A stretch of DNA of 64,000 nucleotides, taken from contig JAGFBZ010002398.1 in assembly GCA_018398805.1 (NCBI GenBank), positions 62,001-126,000 of the forward strand, written 5' to 3'. Position numbers and translations under genes: made by a program. Positions 34,732 through 46,737 of the stretch are shown here, piece by piece; within the stretch, counting starts at the first letter, position 1, and the number at the start of each line of letters is the position of its first letter. Source of the DNA: Hirundichthys speculiger (lineage: Eukaryota; Chordata; Actinopteri; Beloniformes; Exocoetidae). Below the pieces are notes generated by a model. That model was given only the letters and a program-made list of their open reading frames with translations. It was not told the origin of the DNA and did not search any database.

Positions 34732-37670
34732 GTTTATGTGTTAATTAGCGATGAGTGACCCTCGTTAATTCACCCGCCGGTGGTGTCACAGAAGGAGGTT
34801 TTATCGATTTCTCATCGGCACAGGACGTAATTCTTCTTGAACTGCAGGAGCTTAGGTAGTCACTCGTTTTAGATCTTCGTGACACCGCGGCTCTAAATCT
34901 CAGTTTCTCCAATTTTTGTTCGCGAAGATGGACGCTCGCTAATATTGACTGTCAGTGCTGTTAACCGAGTGGCGTTGATTTTAATGGGAGTTTTGTTGTT
35001 TATTTCAAGTTGTTTTCCTTTTATTTCCCGTGCTGGGAGCAGTAAAGATAACAAAAAGGCAAAGTCATGAGATAAAAGATAGAAGTGCGTCACTGCATTC
35101 GAGGGGTGTTTACATTTTCACACTGCAGCGTCTTGTTTCACCTCTCATGGATTAAACCGGTCCTCAAATGTTGGCTGAGATAAAAGTCTGTGTGCTGTTT
35201 TGAAGCTCCATGGATGCAGCAGGTGCAGTCTCTCACCACCAGGTGGCAGTAAATCCATTAGTTAGACCGCACACTCGGCCGCCATCATGCTGGGTAGAAA
35301 ATGAGACGCAATCCCCCGAGCATGAAATCAGCTTTCCTGTTATTTCCCTCCGCTGCCTCACCTCTTATAGCCCCCTTTGTCTTTATACATCTCCCTGTGC
35401 TAATGCAGAGTCCATTCGATGACCGTAGTTATTGATCAGTGGGAAAATATGGCACGATCTCCCGAACAATGCAAAAATCCAATGTGCTATTGTGCAGCCA
35501 AACTGCCAGCAGTTTTTACTGCTCAGTTGAAGTGACTTGATGAAAATGAAAAGCCTCAGGCTCGTGTCCTCGGTGCGACTGTGTGACTCCTTTTATTCAG
35601 TGAGCAAAGTACAGACGGAGAGTTTCAAATTAACAATGTGGAAATGGAGCCGCTCGCTTCCTTTCTCTCGGTCTCCCTCTCTTTCTCTCCCTCTCTGATA
35701 GCTGACAGCAAATATCAGCAACTGTCTGCTTCTTTAAATCTGTCATTGTCCAAATGAAAGAACTTGAGCGAAGTAAAGTGAACACTTCTGCCAATAATGC
35801 GGCCTGAAGAGTCATCTGTGTTGATTGTTAGCATTGAGCCTCTGCGCCCCCATCTGCACTTCTCCATTGTACCCAACGGGTCTCTGGTGATTGGTGGTGG
35901 TGGGGGGGGGGCAGGCAAGGACTATCTATGCAGCTTCCATTTATTTTTTTTTTCTGCACCTCTGCAGAGTGCACATTGTGATTGCATTCTCCTTAAGGAA
36001 ACAAGACAAAGAAAATGCTGGTCTTTTTGGATCAAGCTAACTACTTTTATTGGAGCTTGTACCGTCTCTTAGTACATGTTGCACCCAGTACTGCCATAAA
36101 GGTCTTTTTACAACATTTCCATCCGATTTTCTTCCGTCTCCCCGTTTCCATCATGCTCAATGCCACCTCTGTCTCGTCTCCTGTTTCCTGCATGATGTTT
36201 TAGAAATCTTCCTTTTTATCCTGGTCGGGTTTCCGTTTAAGGCCTCGGTTTCATTTAATTCCAAGGGCGCTGGAGCTGTGGGCCAGTCAGACACTCCTCC
36301 TCCAAATCGCGCACAATTACTCAACTTACATAATAGAATTATCTCCAGCAAAGGTCACTGAGTCATGGTACACAAACGGAGAGACGGAATGGAAAGCGGA
36401 GAAGGAGGCCGGGGACGGGCTGCAGACGACTGCAGTTCAGTCGCAGACTGACATCAGTAATTGCGTAGATGGAGTTGAGGATTTTGCTCCTGCTTAACCT
36501 CCCGACCTTCATATACTTCTCAGCGCACGCTCGGAGAACAACAATATCTGTCTCGCTGCTTACATAATTGACAACACAGCAGCTGGTATTGCTTTCTTTT
36601 CTCGTGGTTTCTTCTTGAATTAGGGAGCGAAAAGGAAAAAAAAAAAAAATAAAAGAACATTGTGTTCCCTCTTGTCCATAATGTTCTACTGTAAAAACAA
36701 TTAGCTGTAATTCCCCCAGTGTTTCTCTACTTTTGAGCGATGTCTCTGCTTGTTGGTATTATACCAGGAGGACGAAAACAGACAGACCCACAGTAGCATT
36801 TCTCAGTTTGACGTTAGCACCGGTGTAGAGTGAAGGATTTTAGAATAAACAAGCATACATGTACTATCTGTGGATGAGAGCAAGTCTCTATGAATTTTGA
36901 AGGAATTTTCATTCGGAGCATTGGATAAGTTAACTGGATGTCTCCTATAGATGGGATTAGGTAACATAGTCTGGCAGGAAGTGGTCATGGGGGTTTCAGC
37001 TGGGGTTTGATCCCTGGTTGTCGGCTGCGTCTCAGCTGGACGCAGACGTGTGCCTTCGTATCATAATACATGGTCAGCTTTTTCAACCAGTAAACGCAAT
37101 TAATGTTAAGATGACTCTGCGGAAAGAAAATAAACTGGAAATGCTTCCCTCCTTGGTTTTCTCCTGGCGGCATTGAAATTTTTTTCGTGCAGGGTTTGAA
37201 AGAACTTTTTGGGCAAAAAAGCACCAACGAGTGGAGCATTGCACTATAAGAACTATAAATATCAGAGGTAGATAAAACAAAAAAGAAATCACAGTGATGA
37301 TGATGATGGCGGCTCAGAGTTCTTGAGAGAAGAGGAAGAGTATCGAAAGTGGAGCCTAATTTTTGATGAGCCTGATGGTTATTGTTGAGATAATCTGACA
37401 AATTCTGAGCCCATTGATTTCATCCCTTTTCTAAATGATGAATTCTGGAGCTTCATCACCAATCAAACAAAATGTTCTTTGACAGGGAATTATTAAAACC
37501 AAACTCCAGATTTCATGATTTTATGATGTAATTATCCCTGAAATGAAAGCTTTCATTGTGAATGGGGCTTGAAGAAAAATCTGAAATTGAGGACTACTGG
37601 GCAGGTTTGGGAAGGGGATGTCACAATAATCAAATCAGATGACAAATCTACTTCCATTCCAAATGTTGGT
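34732..37670. other. Intronic sequence, no recognised feature
   Basis: Includes G runs near 35908, an A run at 36638-36649 and mixed-composition stretches (36380-36600) without repeats. No exon with neurexin similarity was found; in particular no LNS6 or beta-neurexin signal. Confidence 0.5.
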
Positions 37671-37939
37671 TCATACTGGATATTTCTCATTTACAGTATG
37701 CCTTTATCTCAAACCACTTTAAAGTCATAGCCTTTTGAAACCTTGATATCAAAATCGAACATTTTCCAATATGGCCGCCACCTTGTGACGTCATAATATG
37801 CAAATTATATGAATAATTTCAGTCCTATCACAGACTTTGAGTCATACTGAACAATTTTCTTATTGACAGTATACCTTTATCTCAAACTGCTTTCAATTTA
37901 TAGCCTTTTGAAATCTTGACATTAAAATTTTATATTTTC
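37671..37939 (+). repeat. Two diverged 98-bp repeats, 171 bp apart
   Basis: 37671-37767 and 37842-37939 share tcatactg...acagtat-cctttatctcaaac...tagccttttgaaa-cttga-at-aaaat. By eye they agree at roughly three of four bases. The spacer between them holds tgacgtca and atgcaaat. It may be part of an older dispersed element. Confidence 0.75.
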
Positions 37940-38083
37940 TTGAAAAAACTCCGGCGCCTAGAGAGTTAATATCAAAATTAAAAGTAGAGATGAAAAATCA
38001 AGTTGCTGTATATGATCATCAGATGTAATTGATCATTCAGAGGGCAAATTGAGTCAAAACTATTTGTTTCAAAACAACCTATT

Positions 38084-38246
38084 TATTGTTTATTATTAGT
38101 GTTTTTGCACATTTAAGTAACTACAACATACTGACAGCATTGTAACCACTGTAAAAAATTGATATTAGGAGCTGAAAAATCGATATTATATTGGGCGGCC
38201 GAAAAGCGCGATATATTGCCATATCGATTTTTTTTTTCACACCCCT
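38084..38246. mobile_element. hAT-like remnant with 10-bp flanking repeat
   Basis: acaacctatt occurs at 38074-38083 and 38247-38256. The right end (minus strand aggggtgtgaaaaaa, then atcgatatggcaatatatcg) looks like a known kind of fish hAT terminus, but the left end does not match it. It could be a one-ended or deleted copy; the flanking repeat could also be chance. Confidence 0.45.
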
Positions 38247-38256
38247 ACAACCTATT

Positions 38257-39139
38257 CCAAAAGCACACTTTGAAATGAACTCACTGTATTTGACGAAACA
38301 GATGTAATGATCATGATCCAGTAAGCAGGGATGTGAATTAATCCGTTTGCCTAAACTCACAAGTACAGCACATGTTTTGGTATTTGTATTGCTAAAGGAA
38401 ATATGTAATTGCACAAAATCAATCAAGTGGAATTGCCTTGAACGCACATACGCCTGAGAATGCATAATCACTCTTCCCCTCCCCATCATTACTTCTTAGC
38501 CTTGTTACATCTGTACTATATCTGCAGCACAGCATCCGTACGTCTGAAATATTAATACAGCTTCTAAAATGGATCTTACAATACTGGTTGTAGCTACTAA
38601 TGTTATCACACTAGACTAACACTGGATCTGCATGTTAAGCCCAGGTGGGGGGGGTGGACGGGGCTAATGATGCTCACCCAGCAGTGCATCATGTCGCTTT
38701 GATACGTCCGGGTCCAGCTCATGTCCATTCATGTGTCACTTTCCTTCTCAAAGCCAAGGAATAATTGGATCTATGTGTAGCAGTGTAGAGTAAATTCCCC
38801 AGGGCCAGAAGGAAGACGAATGCGAAAAAAAAAAAAGGCAAAAATATGAAAGAGAATAATGTGAATTGTTCTCAATAAAATTCATACATAGAAAAACTGT
38901 GCAGTTTATTGTAGGTTTTTGGAGTAATTGATGATTTTTATTTCAAAATCTCCGAACTATTAGAGTTTTTTTCCTTGGATCCTTATTGGAGCAAATGGAT
39001 CCAAATGTGCTGCTTTCTCTTAATCTGCATATCCGTGCACATATGCACGACTGACAAACATGTTCCAGTGCATCATATGAAATGTGTTTCTTTAGTGAAA
39101 CATGATGTGCACCGTAACGTGTAACATGTTAACATAATG
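38257..39139. other. Intronic sequence, no recognised feature
   Basis: A G run (38646-38652) and an A run (38826-38837) are the only notable points. Confidence 0.55.
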
Positions 39140-39512
39140 GTCATCTTTAGAGCTGAGCGATTTTATCCATTCTGCGATATATATCGATATTTTATCGAGT
39201 ATCTATTTTTTACCCGCGAGTATCAATATTCTAAGCTTCTTTCAAAACCCCCGTGTCCCACCTTTAAAAGCTCGCAAGCAACAATTTGCGCTGTTTAAAT
39301 AAATGACACTATTTTTCTTAACGTATCTTTTATTCATTTTGTCCAGCATTTGCAAGCTGCCTGTCAGCCATATAATGTGTAATTGATGCTTTCGGTTCAA
39401 TTAATTCAAACAAAGTCATTGGAACACTCACAAGATGTCACCAAAATCACTTTGTCCCTTTAAAATCTTTCGGAAAATGATATAAATGTATTGTAAGATG
39501 AATATCAATATA

Positions 39513-40240
39513 CAGTGGTACCTCTACTTACGAAATTAATTGGTTCTGGAAGTAGTTTCGTAACCTGAAACTTTCGTAAGTAAAGACGTGTTTTCCATGT
39601 AAATGCCCTAATCTGTTCCAAGCTCCCCAAAATTCGAACATATTTTTTTTTAATAAATTATAAATAATACATGAAATGACATGAAAACCTGCAGGAAATA
39701 CATGTTAAAACTAGAAAAGCACTCGGAGGACACAGACCTCCACCAAGCGCAACAATTGTGGAAAATTTGAAAGTGATCCAGAATCCAGGATTTCTTCCGG
39801 ATCACACCCAAAATGAAATCAGTTCTTCCTTTTCACATTTCTGACAACTCCTGAAAATTTCATCAAAATCCATCCATAACTGTGTTATCATGAACACAGA
39901 CAGACAGACAGACAAACGCCAGCAAAAACATAACATGTTTGCCTGGGTTGCTGGGTTATGCTCATACAGACAAGGGGCCCTCTTAGCCAATGGGATGCCG
40001 GGAAGATGCTAAGCGGTAGCCAATGGCAGAGCAGCCACTTTCAAACTGAGATACAGAGCCGACAAGTATGTTTACTTACGTTCGCTAAACTCTGGGAGCT
40101 GCGAGTCTCAGCGCGTACTGTATTTTTGCCTTTCATATCCTGAAATTTCTTTCGTAACTGTAGGCAATATTTTCCAGTTGAGGTGTTTCGTAACCTGAAA
40201 ATTTTGTATGTAGAGACGTTCGTAAGTAGAGGTACCACTG
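39513..40240. mobile_element. Tc1/mariner-type element nested in hAT copy 4
   Basis: Terminal inverted repeats CAGTGGTACCTCTACTTACG and (minus strand of the right end) CAGTGGTACCTCTACTTACG are identical over 20 bases. TA flanks both ends (39511-39512, 40241-40242). A second inverted pair, ttcgtaacctgaaa, occurs just inside each end. A fragment of another repeat is inserted within it (about 39707-39932). Confidence 0.9.
39707..39932. mobile_element. Unclassified repeat B, short copy, third nesting level
   Basis: Shares actagaaaagcactcggag, the gatccagaatccaggatttc block and cagacagacagacaaacg with the longer copy at 47948-48751. Flanking acatgtt/aacatgtt may be a 5-7 bp target duplication. 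Its middle and its right-hand end are shorter than in the other copy. The element class was not recognised with certainty. Confidence 0.7.
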
Positions 40241-40313
40241 TATATCGTATTGTGAGCCAAATATCGTGTATCGTATCGCGAGATTAGCGTATCGCTACAG
40301 CCTTAGTCATCTT

Positions 40314-43179
40314 TGCCATTTTTTGCCCCCTTTTTCTTTTTCACTTCTCTTTATCGCTCTCTGAGATTTTCACAAAGCCGAATGCGTTTGGCTGTACACG
40401 TGAGTTTTAGTACATGACTGAATCAAATCCACATAGCAGTGCAGTGGCTTTTTTTCCCAGCTTTCCATTCAAGTAGGTAAAAATTATTTTTTATTTTCCT
40501 GTCACTATGTTGCCCTTTTAATCATTCTCCTCTTTTACAGTTGGTCCTCTGTAGATGAAGCTTGGCTTAAAAAAAAAAAACTGCTCTAACTTTTATCGTA
40601 GTTTTTGCAGCCTGGAAGAAATCTCGAAGCTCGCTGTGTGCGATAAATAAAATCATAACTTCGACCGCTGTCGGTGCATACACACCACAACTCAGGCTCT
40701 CTGCAGGCTGCCTCCGTGAACGAATGAGAGAGATGTAGCTCGGAAACGGAGCGGGGGGGGGGGGGGCGATGATTGAACTGAGCACATTACAGACGGTTAC
40801 GATGAGGGGCATCCATCTGTTTTGGTGCCAGGCGGGTAACCTTGAGGCTGTCGGAGCGTTCCCAGCACCCACCCCGGTCCCCGCAGGCCGAGAGGCCCGG
40901 CCACAGACACATCCATCAGCGCACGCTCCCAGACACATTTCAGGAGCGCCGCGCAACACATACAAATCAGCCAATCGATACCGCCGAAGCCCGACGCGGA
41001 CTCCAGTGTTTTCAGACTCCGTTTGTTGAGTAAGAGCTGCTCAGACGTGAGTTTCATTCAAAGCTGATTTTTAATCCAGTTGATCTCTGGCAGTTGTCTT
41101 TTATCATATTATCTCACAGGTTCGCTGTTGTCTGAAAGAAGCAGCTCGTTTTCTACCTTTGCTTTGGTGGGAAAATATTATCGTTTTTGCAAGGAATGGT
41201 TTCTGTATTTTGATCTATTTTGCACAGAAAAATCGAGTCATAATTTCACTACACAGGCCCAGTGTCGGGTGCATTGTTCAGATCATCGTACTTTTGTGTC
41301 ACCGTGACTTCCGTCTGCCCTTGAGCGCTTTTCTATCACGTGCCCCTTTTGTGTGCGGAGATTGCTAGCGCAATATTAGCGCACGCACGTCGTGGCCTCT
41401 ACCAGTTGCCCTTCGTGTCGTACTTGCTAACCGTGAACAAAGACGAGGCATCAGTAGGCAACTTCTCATCAGTTTGTTTCACGGCCACTCTCAGTTGTAT
41501 ACTTGTGCGGCGTGACGGATGTATTTGAAAGGCCGCGCTAATAAAAGTAATTTGTCATCGGCGGACAGCATTCCCAGCCGGTGCTCGATTGCACCGGCGA
41601 ATACGTACAATGACTCTCCATTTCAAACCCCCCCTCCGATTCTTTACAGCGGCGGTTTTAGATGTGTGGGGTTTAAAAAAAAAAAAAACAAGGTGAGCTG
41701 GTTTCGCTTGATTGCTCCATTGTTCTTGTTGCAGCCTGCTCTCATTTTGCGTTTTCTCCTTTGTCTCCCAGCAGTGAGGCTGATAGGTAGTCATCGCCAG
41801 TAGGGAGATAAACCACTCTAAAAAGAAGAGAGCTCGCTTCTCTGCAACACTTTAAAGGGCGGCACTTTATCAGAAACGGGGAGCGCTGGATTTATCAGTC
41901 CGTCGCTGTTCAGCTCATATCAGAAGTCGAGATAAATGTGTCTCCGACCGGACATGAGGAAGTAGCGGGCTTGGATGGATCAAGTAAGATTCCATACTGT
42001 TTGATGCCCTCTATCTGGCGCCATTACGTTCCCGCCTCACACAGGAGCTTTTCTTCTCGCTTTCCCTTTTTCCCAGCATCTGGTTTTGCAATTTGAGGAT
42101 ATAGGTTCTCCGACGGGGCCGTCGTGTCATTACCCGAGTTCAGTTGTCACAGTAGGGTCAGTTATTTATCGGATTGATGTGGGAGGAAGTAGTTTGGCGC
42201 TCAAGCAGCGAGGGGAGAAAAAAAAGAAGAAAAGATGAAAGTACAGTGGTTGATGGCTTAGCGGCTTTAATTTTAACCATTAAAAGGCTCTCAGCCAAAG
42301 AACCCCGCGGTGCGTTTGAGGAATACTGTGAGAAGCGGGCCACAAGGTTCGCGCTCCATCAGAAGAAAAACATATAGTATTCATCAAAAGAAAAAGGCAA
42401 TTTAAAAAGCAATTACCATGACCACTTTTATTTTCAAACGGTGAAGGCTGTTCTCTCCCACTCATTACGCCGCGTTTCAATGCATTGATTTACTTGACAA
42501 GCGCTTCTACCACCTGACCCGTTTAGGCCGAGAACTCCCGTCCGTTTAATTCACCTGAGATGACAAGCAGTCTTTAATGTCGCGCTATGTCAGATGTCGA
42601 GAGCGCCGCGACACATGTTCACGCGCAAGTTATTTCCACAGACAAAATTCATCACTTACGGGTGCCACGAGTGTAAAAGATCCGGTTCGGGGCGCCACTG
42701 CAGCTTTTCCCTCTCAAAGATGATTTCTGCTCACTTGAATCAATTTGACTTCTGGCAGTTTGGGGGGTTGAAGCCAATGAGTGCATTGACCGGCTCATGA
42801 TTGGTCTTTTTAAGCGCAGTCACGCCCACGCCGCCGTCCACCTTGACTTTGATTGACAGATAACATTACAGGAAGCCCAGAGTTGTGGCACCTTTTTGAA
42901 GGATAAGCCCCGGCAGCGGCGGATCATGAGCTGGTCAGTGCCCTCATTGGTCTCCACCCCCAAACTGTCAAACGTCAGATTGATTCAAGTGAGAAGCAAT
43001 CAGCTTCTGCAGCAGGGACACCCGTGTGGGTGCAGACGCCCTCCAGCAGCGGTCAGACCGGATTCTGGTGCAGGAAGCTCCTGCAAATGTCATAAATGGA
43101 TGGTTCAACTTAAAATTCAGAAGTAAAGTCGCTGCAGAATCTCACCATCGACTGTCTGAAGTGTCAGTTTAACCCTTGA
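40314..43179. other. Intronic sequence, GC-richer block, no exon found
   Basis: 40600-41030 and 41340-41600 are GC- and CpG-richer than the surrounding intron, with a 14-base G run at 40752. Because beta-neurexin promoters lie in this intron in vertebrates, I searched for the H-H-F-H-G...H-H-S-V-P signature of the beta first exon and did not see it. The open frames here overlap on both strands. Confidence 0.5.
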
Positions 43180-43183
43180 AAAC

Positions 43184-43615
43184 TGAAAGTATCTCTCCGT
43201 GTTCTTTTATCTGGTGCTTATAGACGAGACTAGAAACAAAGGTCAATCAATGAGTTTAATACAATCATGAATACAAAAAATTATTATGCCATGCAGAATA
43301 TTTTAATCGGCCGATGGTACACTTGTCCACAACATCACCGAGATGCTGCCATGGACAAATGCACACAGATCTCAAAATGTCCTTCGTTCTTATAGTCACA
43401 GAGAAGTTTTATGGCCCTTTGTCTTCGAAATCCAGATGGTCACCAACTCTACAGTCTTACAGTCCGGGTTAATAAACAAACTGTTTTTCCGGGGGTCGCA
43501 AACTGTTGGTGGGGGTCGCTGAGAAACTCGGACATAAATGGAGACAGCATTCCTTCATGCCAAGTTTCAGTTATAACAAGTTAAAAATCTACATGGTTAA
43601 TCCTAAATCCTAACA
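43184..43615 (-). mobile_element. Solo-LTR-like repeat, copy 4 of 4
   Basis: 432 bp, inverted. Starts TGAAAGTATCTCTCCGTGTTC and ends AAATCCTAACA. A perfect 4-bp target duplication aaac lies at 43180-43183 and 43616-43619. It shares tgccatgcagaatatttt, atcggccgatggtac and the gagatgctgccatgga block with copy 1. Relative to copy 3 it has a different 5' region, so two subfamilies seem present. Confidence 0.88.
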
Positions 43616-43619
43616 AAAC

Positions 43620-45701
43620 GTACACTTTCTCATCTGTCGGTCACGTTAATGAAGTCATCTTTCCTCTTTTCCATTACATCTCAGGTTCAGCTTTTTTTTA
43701 ATTGTCAAAATGGATGCTTTGTTATCGATTGATGGACGATCGGATCGACGGGCATGGACAGAATCAGCAGGACTCATTAGTCATTCTGTAGTTGTCTAGA
43801 TTCTCACATTACTGACGATATTTATTGCTTTTTAGTATCTCAATCACACACGAGCTGGGGGGGGTGACTCATGGCCCGATTGTCACTGAGTACAGTGTTT
43901 AAAGCCGTGAAAGACCTCACGCTCGGCGCCTAATGTTCACCTCCTGCTAATTATCAACCTCTCACTCAAGTTGTCCTTCTTCCTGCCCGTGCTGTCTCTC
44001 TCAGCCACTTTACTTCCCACTCCTCTCTTTCAGTCTCTGTGTTTTTCAGCCTCATCGCTAAATGCCGGCAATTATCGTGTCAGCAGATTCCTAGTTCATC
44101 ACTTAACCCCCCACAGACGGTGCTCGGCGACGTCCACGGTTCAGTTCGTACCAACTCGCTCGTTGCTGTTCACAGTCATAGCTTGCAGAGTTTCGCTCCT
44201 TCCTCTTTTTTGTAGTCCTCAAGGCGACGGTATCGATCAGCAGAGGCTTCTCTTCAATGTTGAATGCGTCCTGGTTCTTCTGAAACATCGAAATTACATT
44301 GGAATGGAGCAAGGAAGCTGTTTTGGCTTAGGAGCAGTGCAGTTTTTGCAAACCGCTGTTAACTGTTTAATGTTGTCAGTGTAACCTTGTTTACTGGGTC
44401 TCCTTAACTTAAAAAACTTTACTTGTCGCTGCTGCAGCATCCAGAGTTTCAGCATGACTCTACCTAACTAGCCCCTGATTTATCTCAAACCTTTGCAAAC
44501 ATGGAAACAGTGAAATAAAAACTTTTTTTTATTAAATGATAATAATAATAAGTTTCTCTTCTTCATATTCGACCTGTATCCCCACCAAAGCGACTCATCT
44601 TGGGTCCACTTAAGAAAGCATAAAAAGTAAGAAGGCCTTCTCTCTAAAGGTCATCATTTATATTCATTATACGATGACCTACATGAATATGGAATTCTGG
44701 TTTCCTCAAGGGCTGTTGATTAATTTCACATAACAGCAGCAACACATGACAGTAAGTCTTCATTTGATGGTTTCAGGAAAGATTTTGTCAAGTATAAGAC
44801 ATTAATTAATTTCACGTTTGGCTCATAAACTGTATTTGCTGATGTTTTATCTGTAATTCAGTTCTTGTCATTAACTACGTGTCATGTTAAATGGACTGAT
44901 CCTGAAACTGAATTATTTAGCCTTTAGCCTTTTTGGAAAAATGCTTTTGGGGATGTATAAGAACGATGTTACTGATAGGGATGGGATGATTAGGCTTTTC
45001 TTTATCTGTATGGTTTCTATACAGATCGATTGTGTTTAACAGCTATAAAACGCTATCACCAAAATGAGATATCTATCTAATGCTTTTTTTTTGGTCTTTT
45101 CCGCTGTGATAATCATTATATAGAGAGAACAAAAACTGGCGAGCAGCACTGCTGAAGTCAACCATAGTCCCTACGTGCTTTAAACTCATTTGCATAACGT
45201 CAAATACACCTACTGCTCTCTGTTCATTAAATGTGGCCTTCTCTTGTCTTCAGCGCGTCTTTATCTCTTGTCTTTATCTGCGTCGACTGTGCTGCCCGCT
45301 ACACTTCGGTCTTGCCTGATCATATTAACTGATACCGTTATTTCAGCTGCTCCTGTTTAAAAAAAACCTCAAACCGTTCGGCCTGATATCTCCTCCTGCA
45401 GCTCCGGGACATATTGTTCGAAGAGTGCAGGTGTGCAGGACGCAGAAAAACGGACCTGGCTCCAACATAACCTGCAACAATGCATTACAAGCACAATCTC
45501 TCGACAATTAAAACGACTGTTCTGAAGCAATACACAGATATCAATTATCCGTGACTGTCAAAACAGTTGTCACGCTTCATTTAAATGTGGGCTAATGACT
45601 CGGCTGTTAGCGATAACCAATTATTAACAGCAGCGTACCTTGACCAGCCTGAGGGAAGACTAAAAGTCTGTCGGATTAAACTTGTTGACAGCTCTGTTCT
45701 A

Positions 45702-45738
<37 letters not shown>

Positions 45739-46517
45739 GCTCATCTTGCAATGCCAGTGCCCAACTTTGGCTAAAGCTACAGATGCTAACTGGCTCGCAC
45801 AGTCTTTTTTTTTTTTTTTCTGCATTTTGCTACTTTTAGGTTACATTTAGATCTTGAACCTACACTTCAGATGTTTGGTCATGACTGACCTCACAGCAAT
45901 GGTCAGACACATCTGGATTGACTCGTTTGTCCAGTAATGGCACACAGGAAATAAAGCAGCTAGCTGAAGTTCTAAAAGTAGTATAGCTGTGATTTTAGCT
46001 TTTTTGTACACCAAAAATGTAAGAGATACTGGAGCTTGGTTGGGATGGTGGTACTGCTCGAGGCGGGCGCCAGAAAATGTCCCTTATTTTCAAATCCAAA
46101 ACTTGACAGGTATGCCCATAGGGAGGGCTACAGAGATTGGGTGCATTGTGACTTAGGCGGCAGCCAAAAGCGTGGGCCTTGGCGTGCTAACGCCGCCTCT
46201 CTAAACTGGCTACTGGGACGTGGAACATGACTGGAGAGCCATGTGCTAAACATACTTGGAAGTCCAAACATCTCATCTGACACAGAAACTTGACCGTCTG
46301 TAAGGAGTTCAGTAGTGCTTCAGGATCTCTCAGTGCCCAACTTGGCACCTGCAACTTGCCAAAATTGGATTATCTTGTGTAGTAGCTGGATACGTTTGCT
46401 CCGTCTACCAGCCCATGAGGTGGATACACAAAACAAATTAGATAAGTAACAATCAAGCAGTTGTTGACATTCCACGACGGAGACTGCATCCTGCATCCTG
46501 CATCATTTTACATGAAA
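43620..46517. other. Intronic sequence, no recognised feature
   Basis: T runs at 45723-45738 and 45805-45819. The block 44950-45010 (gatagggatgggatgatt) may be the edge of an old repeat. No exon was identified. Confidence 0.5.
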
Positions 46518-46525
46518 CACCACAG

Positions 46526-46729
46526 CGCGCCTCTTCAACTCCAGTCCCTGAGGGCCGCTGCCCTGCGAGTCTTGGATGTTTCCCTGCCACAACCCACCCG
46601 ATTCAAATAATTGGATCACCATCAGCTCATCCTCGAGGTCTGCCCGAGTCTGTTTGCGAAGCATTCATTTGAATCGGGGCGTGCTGAAACGGGGCGGCGG
46701 CCCTTGAGGGCTGGAGACGAAGAGCCCTG
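46526..46729. mobile_element. 204-bp hAT MITE
   Basis: Perfect 8-bp target duplication caccacag at 46518-46525 and 46730-46737. Left end CGCGCCTCTTCAACTCCAGT and right end (minus strand) CAGGGCTCTTCGTCTCCAGC form inverted repeats over about 30 bases, ending in GGGCCGC. The centre (ccacccgattcaaataattggatcacc) is typical of a widespread fish hAT MITE family. Confidence 0.88.
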
Positions 46730-46737
46730 CACCACAG

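Larger units (their letters stand above)
39148..40305 (-). mobile_element. hAT MITE family A, copy 4, carrying nested elements
   Basis: Starts TAGAGCTGAGCGATTTTA and ends cgctacagcctta. A perfect 8-bp target duplication gtcatctt lies at 39140-39147 and 40306-40313. The family body is about 430 bp; the rest is a 728-bp insertion at a TA (39513-40240). The left half runs to 39512 and the right half resumes at 40241. Confidence 0.9.
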
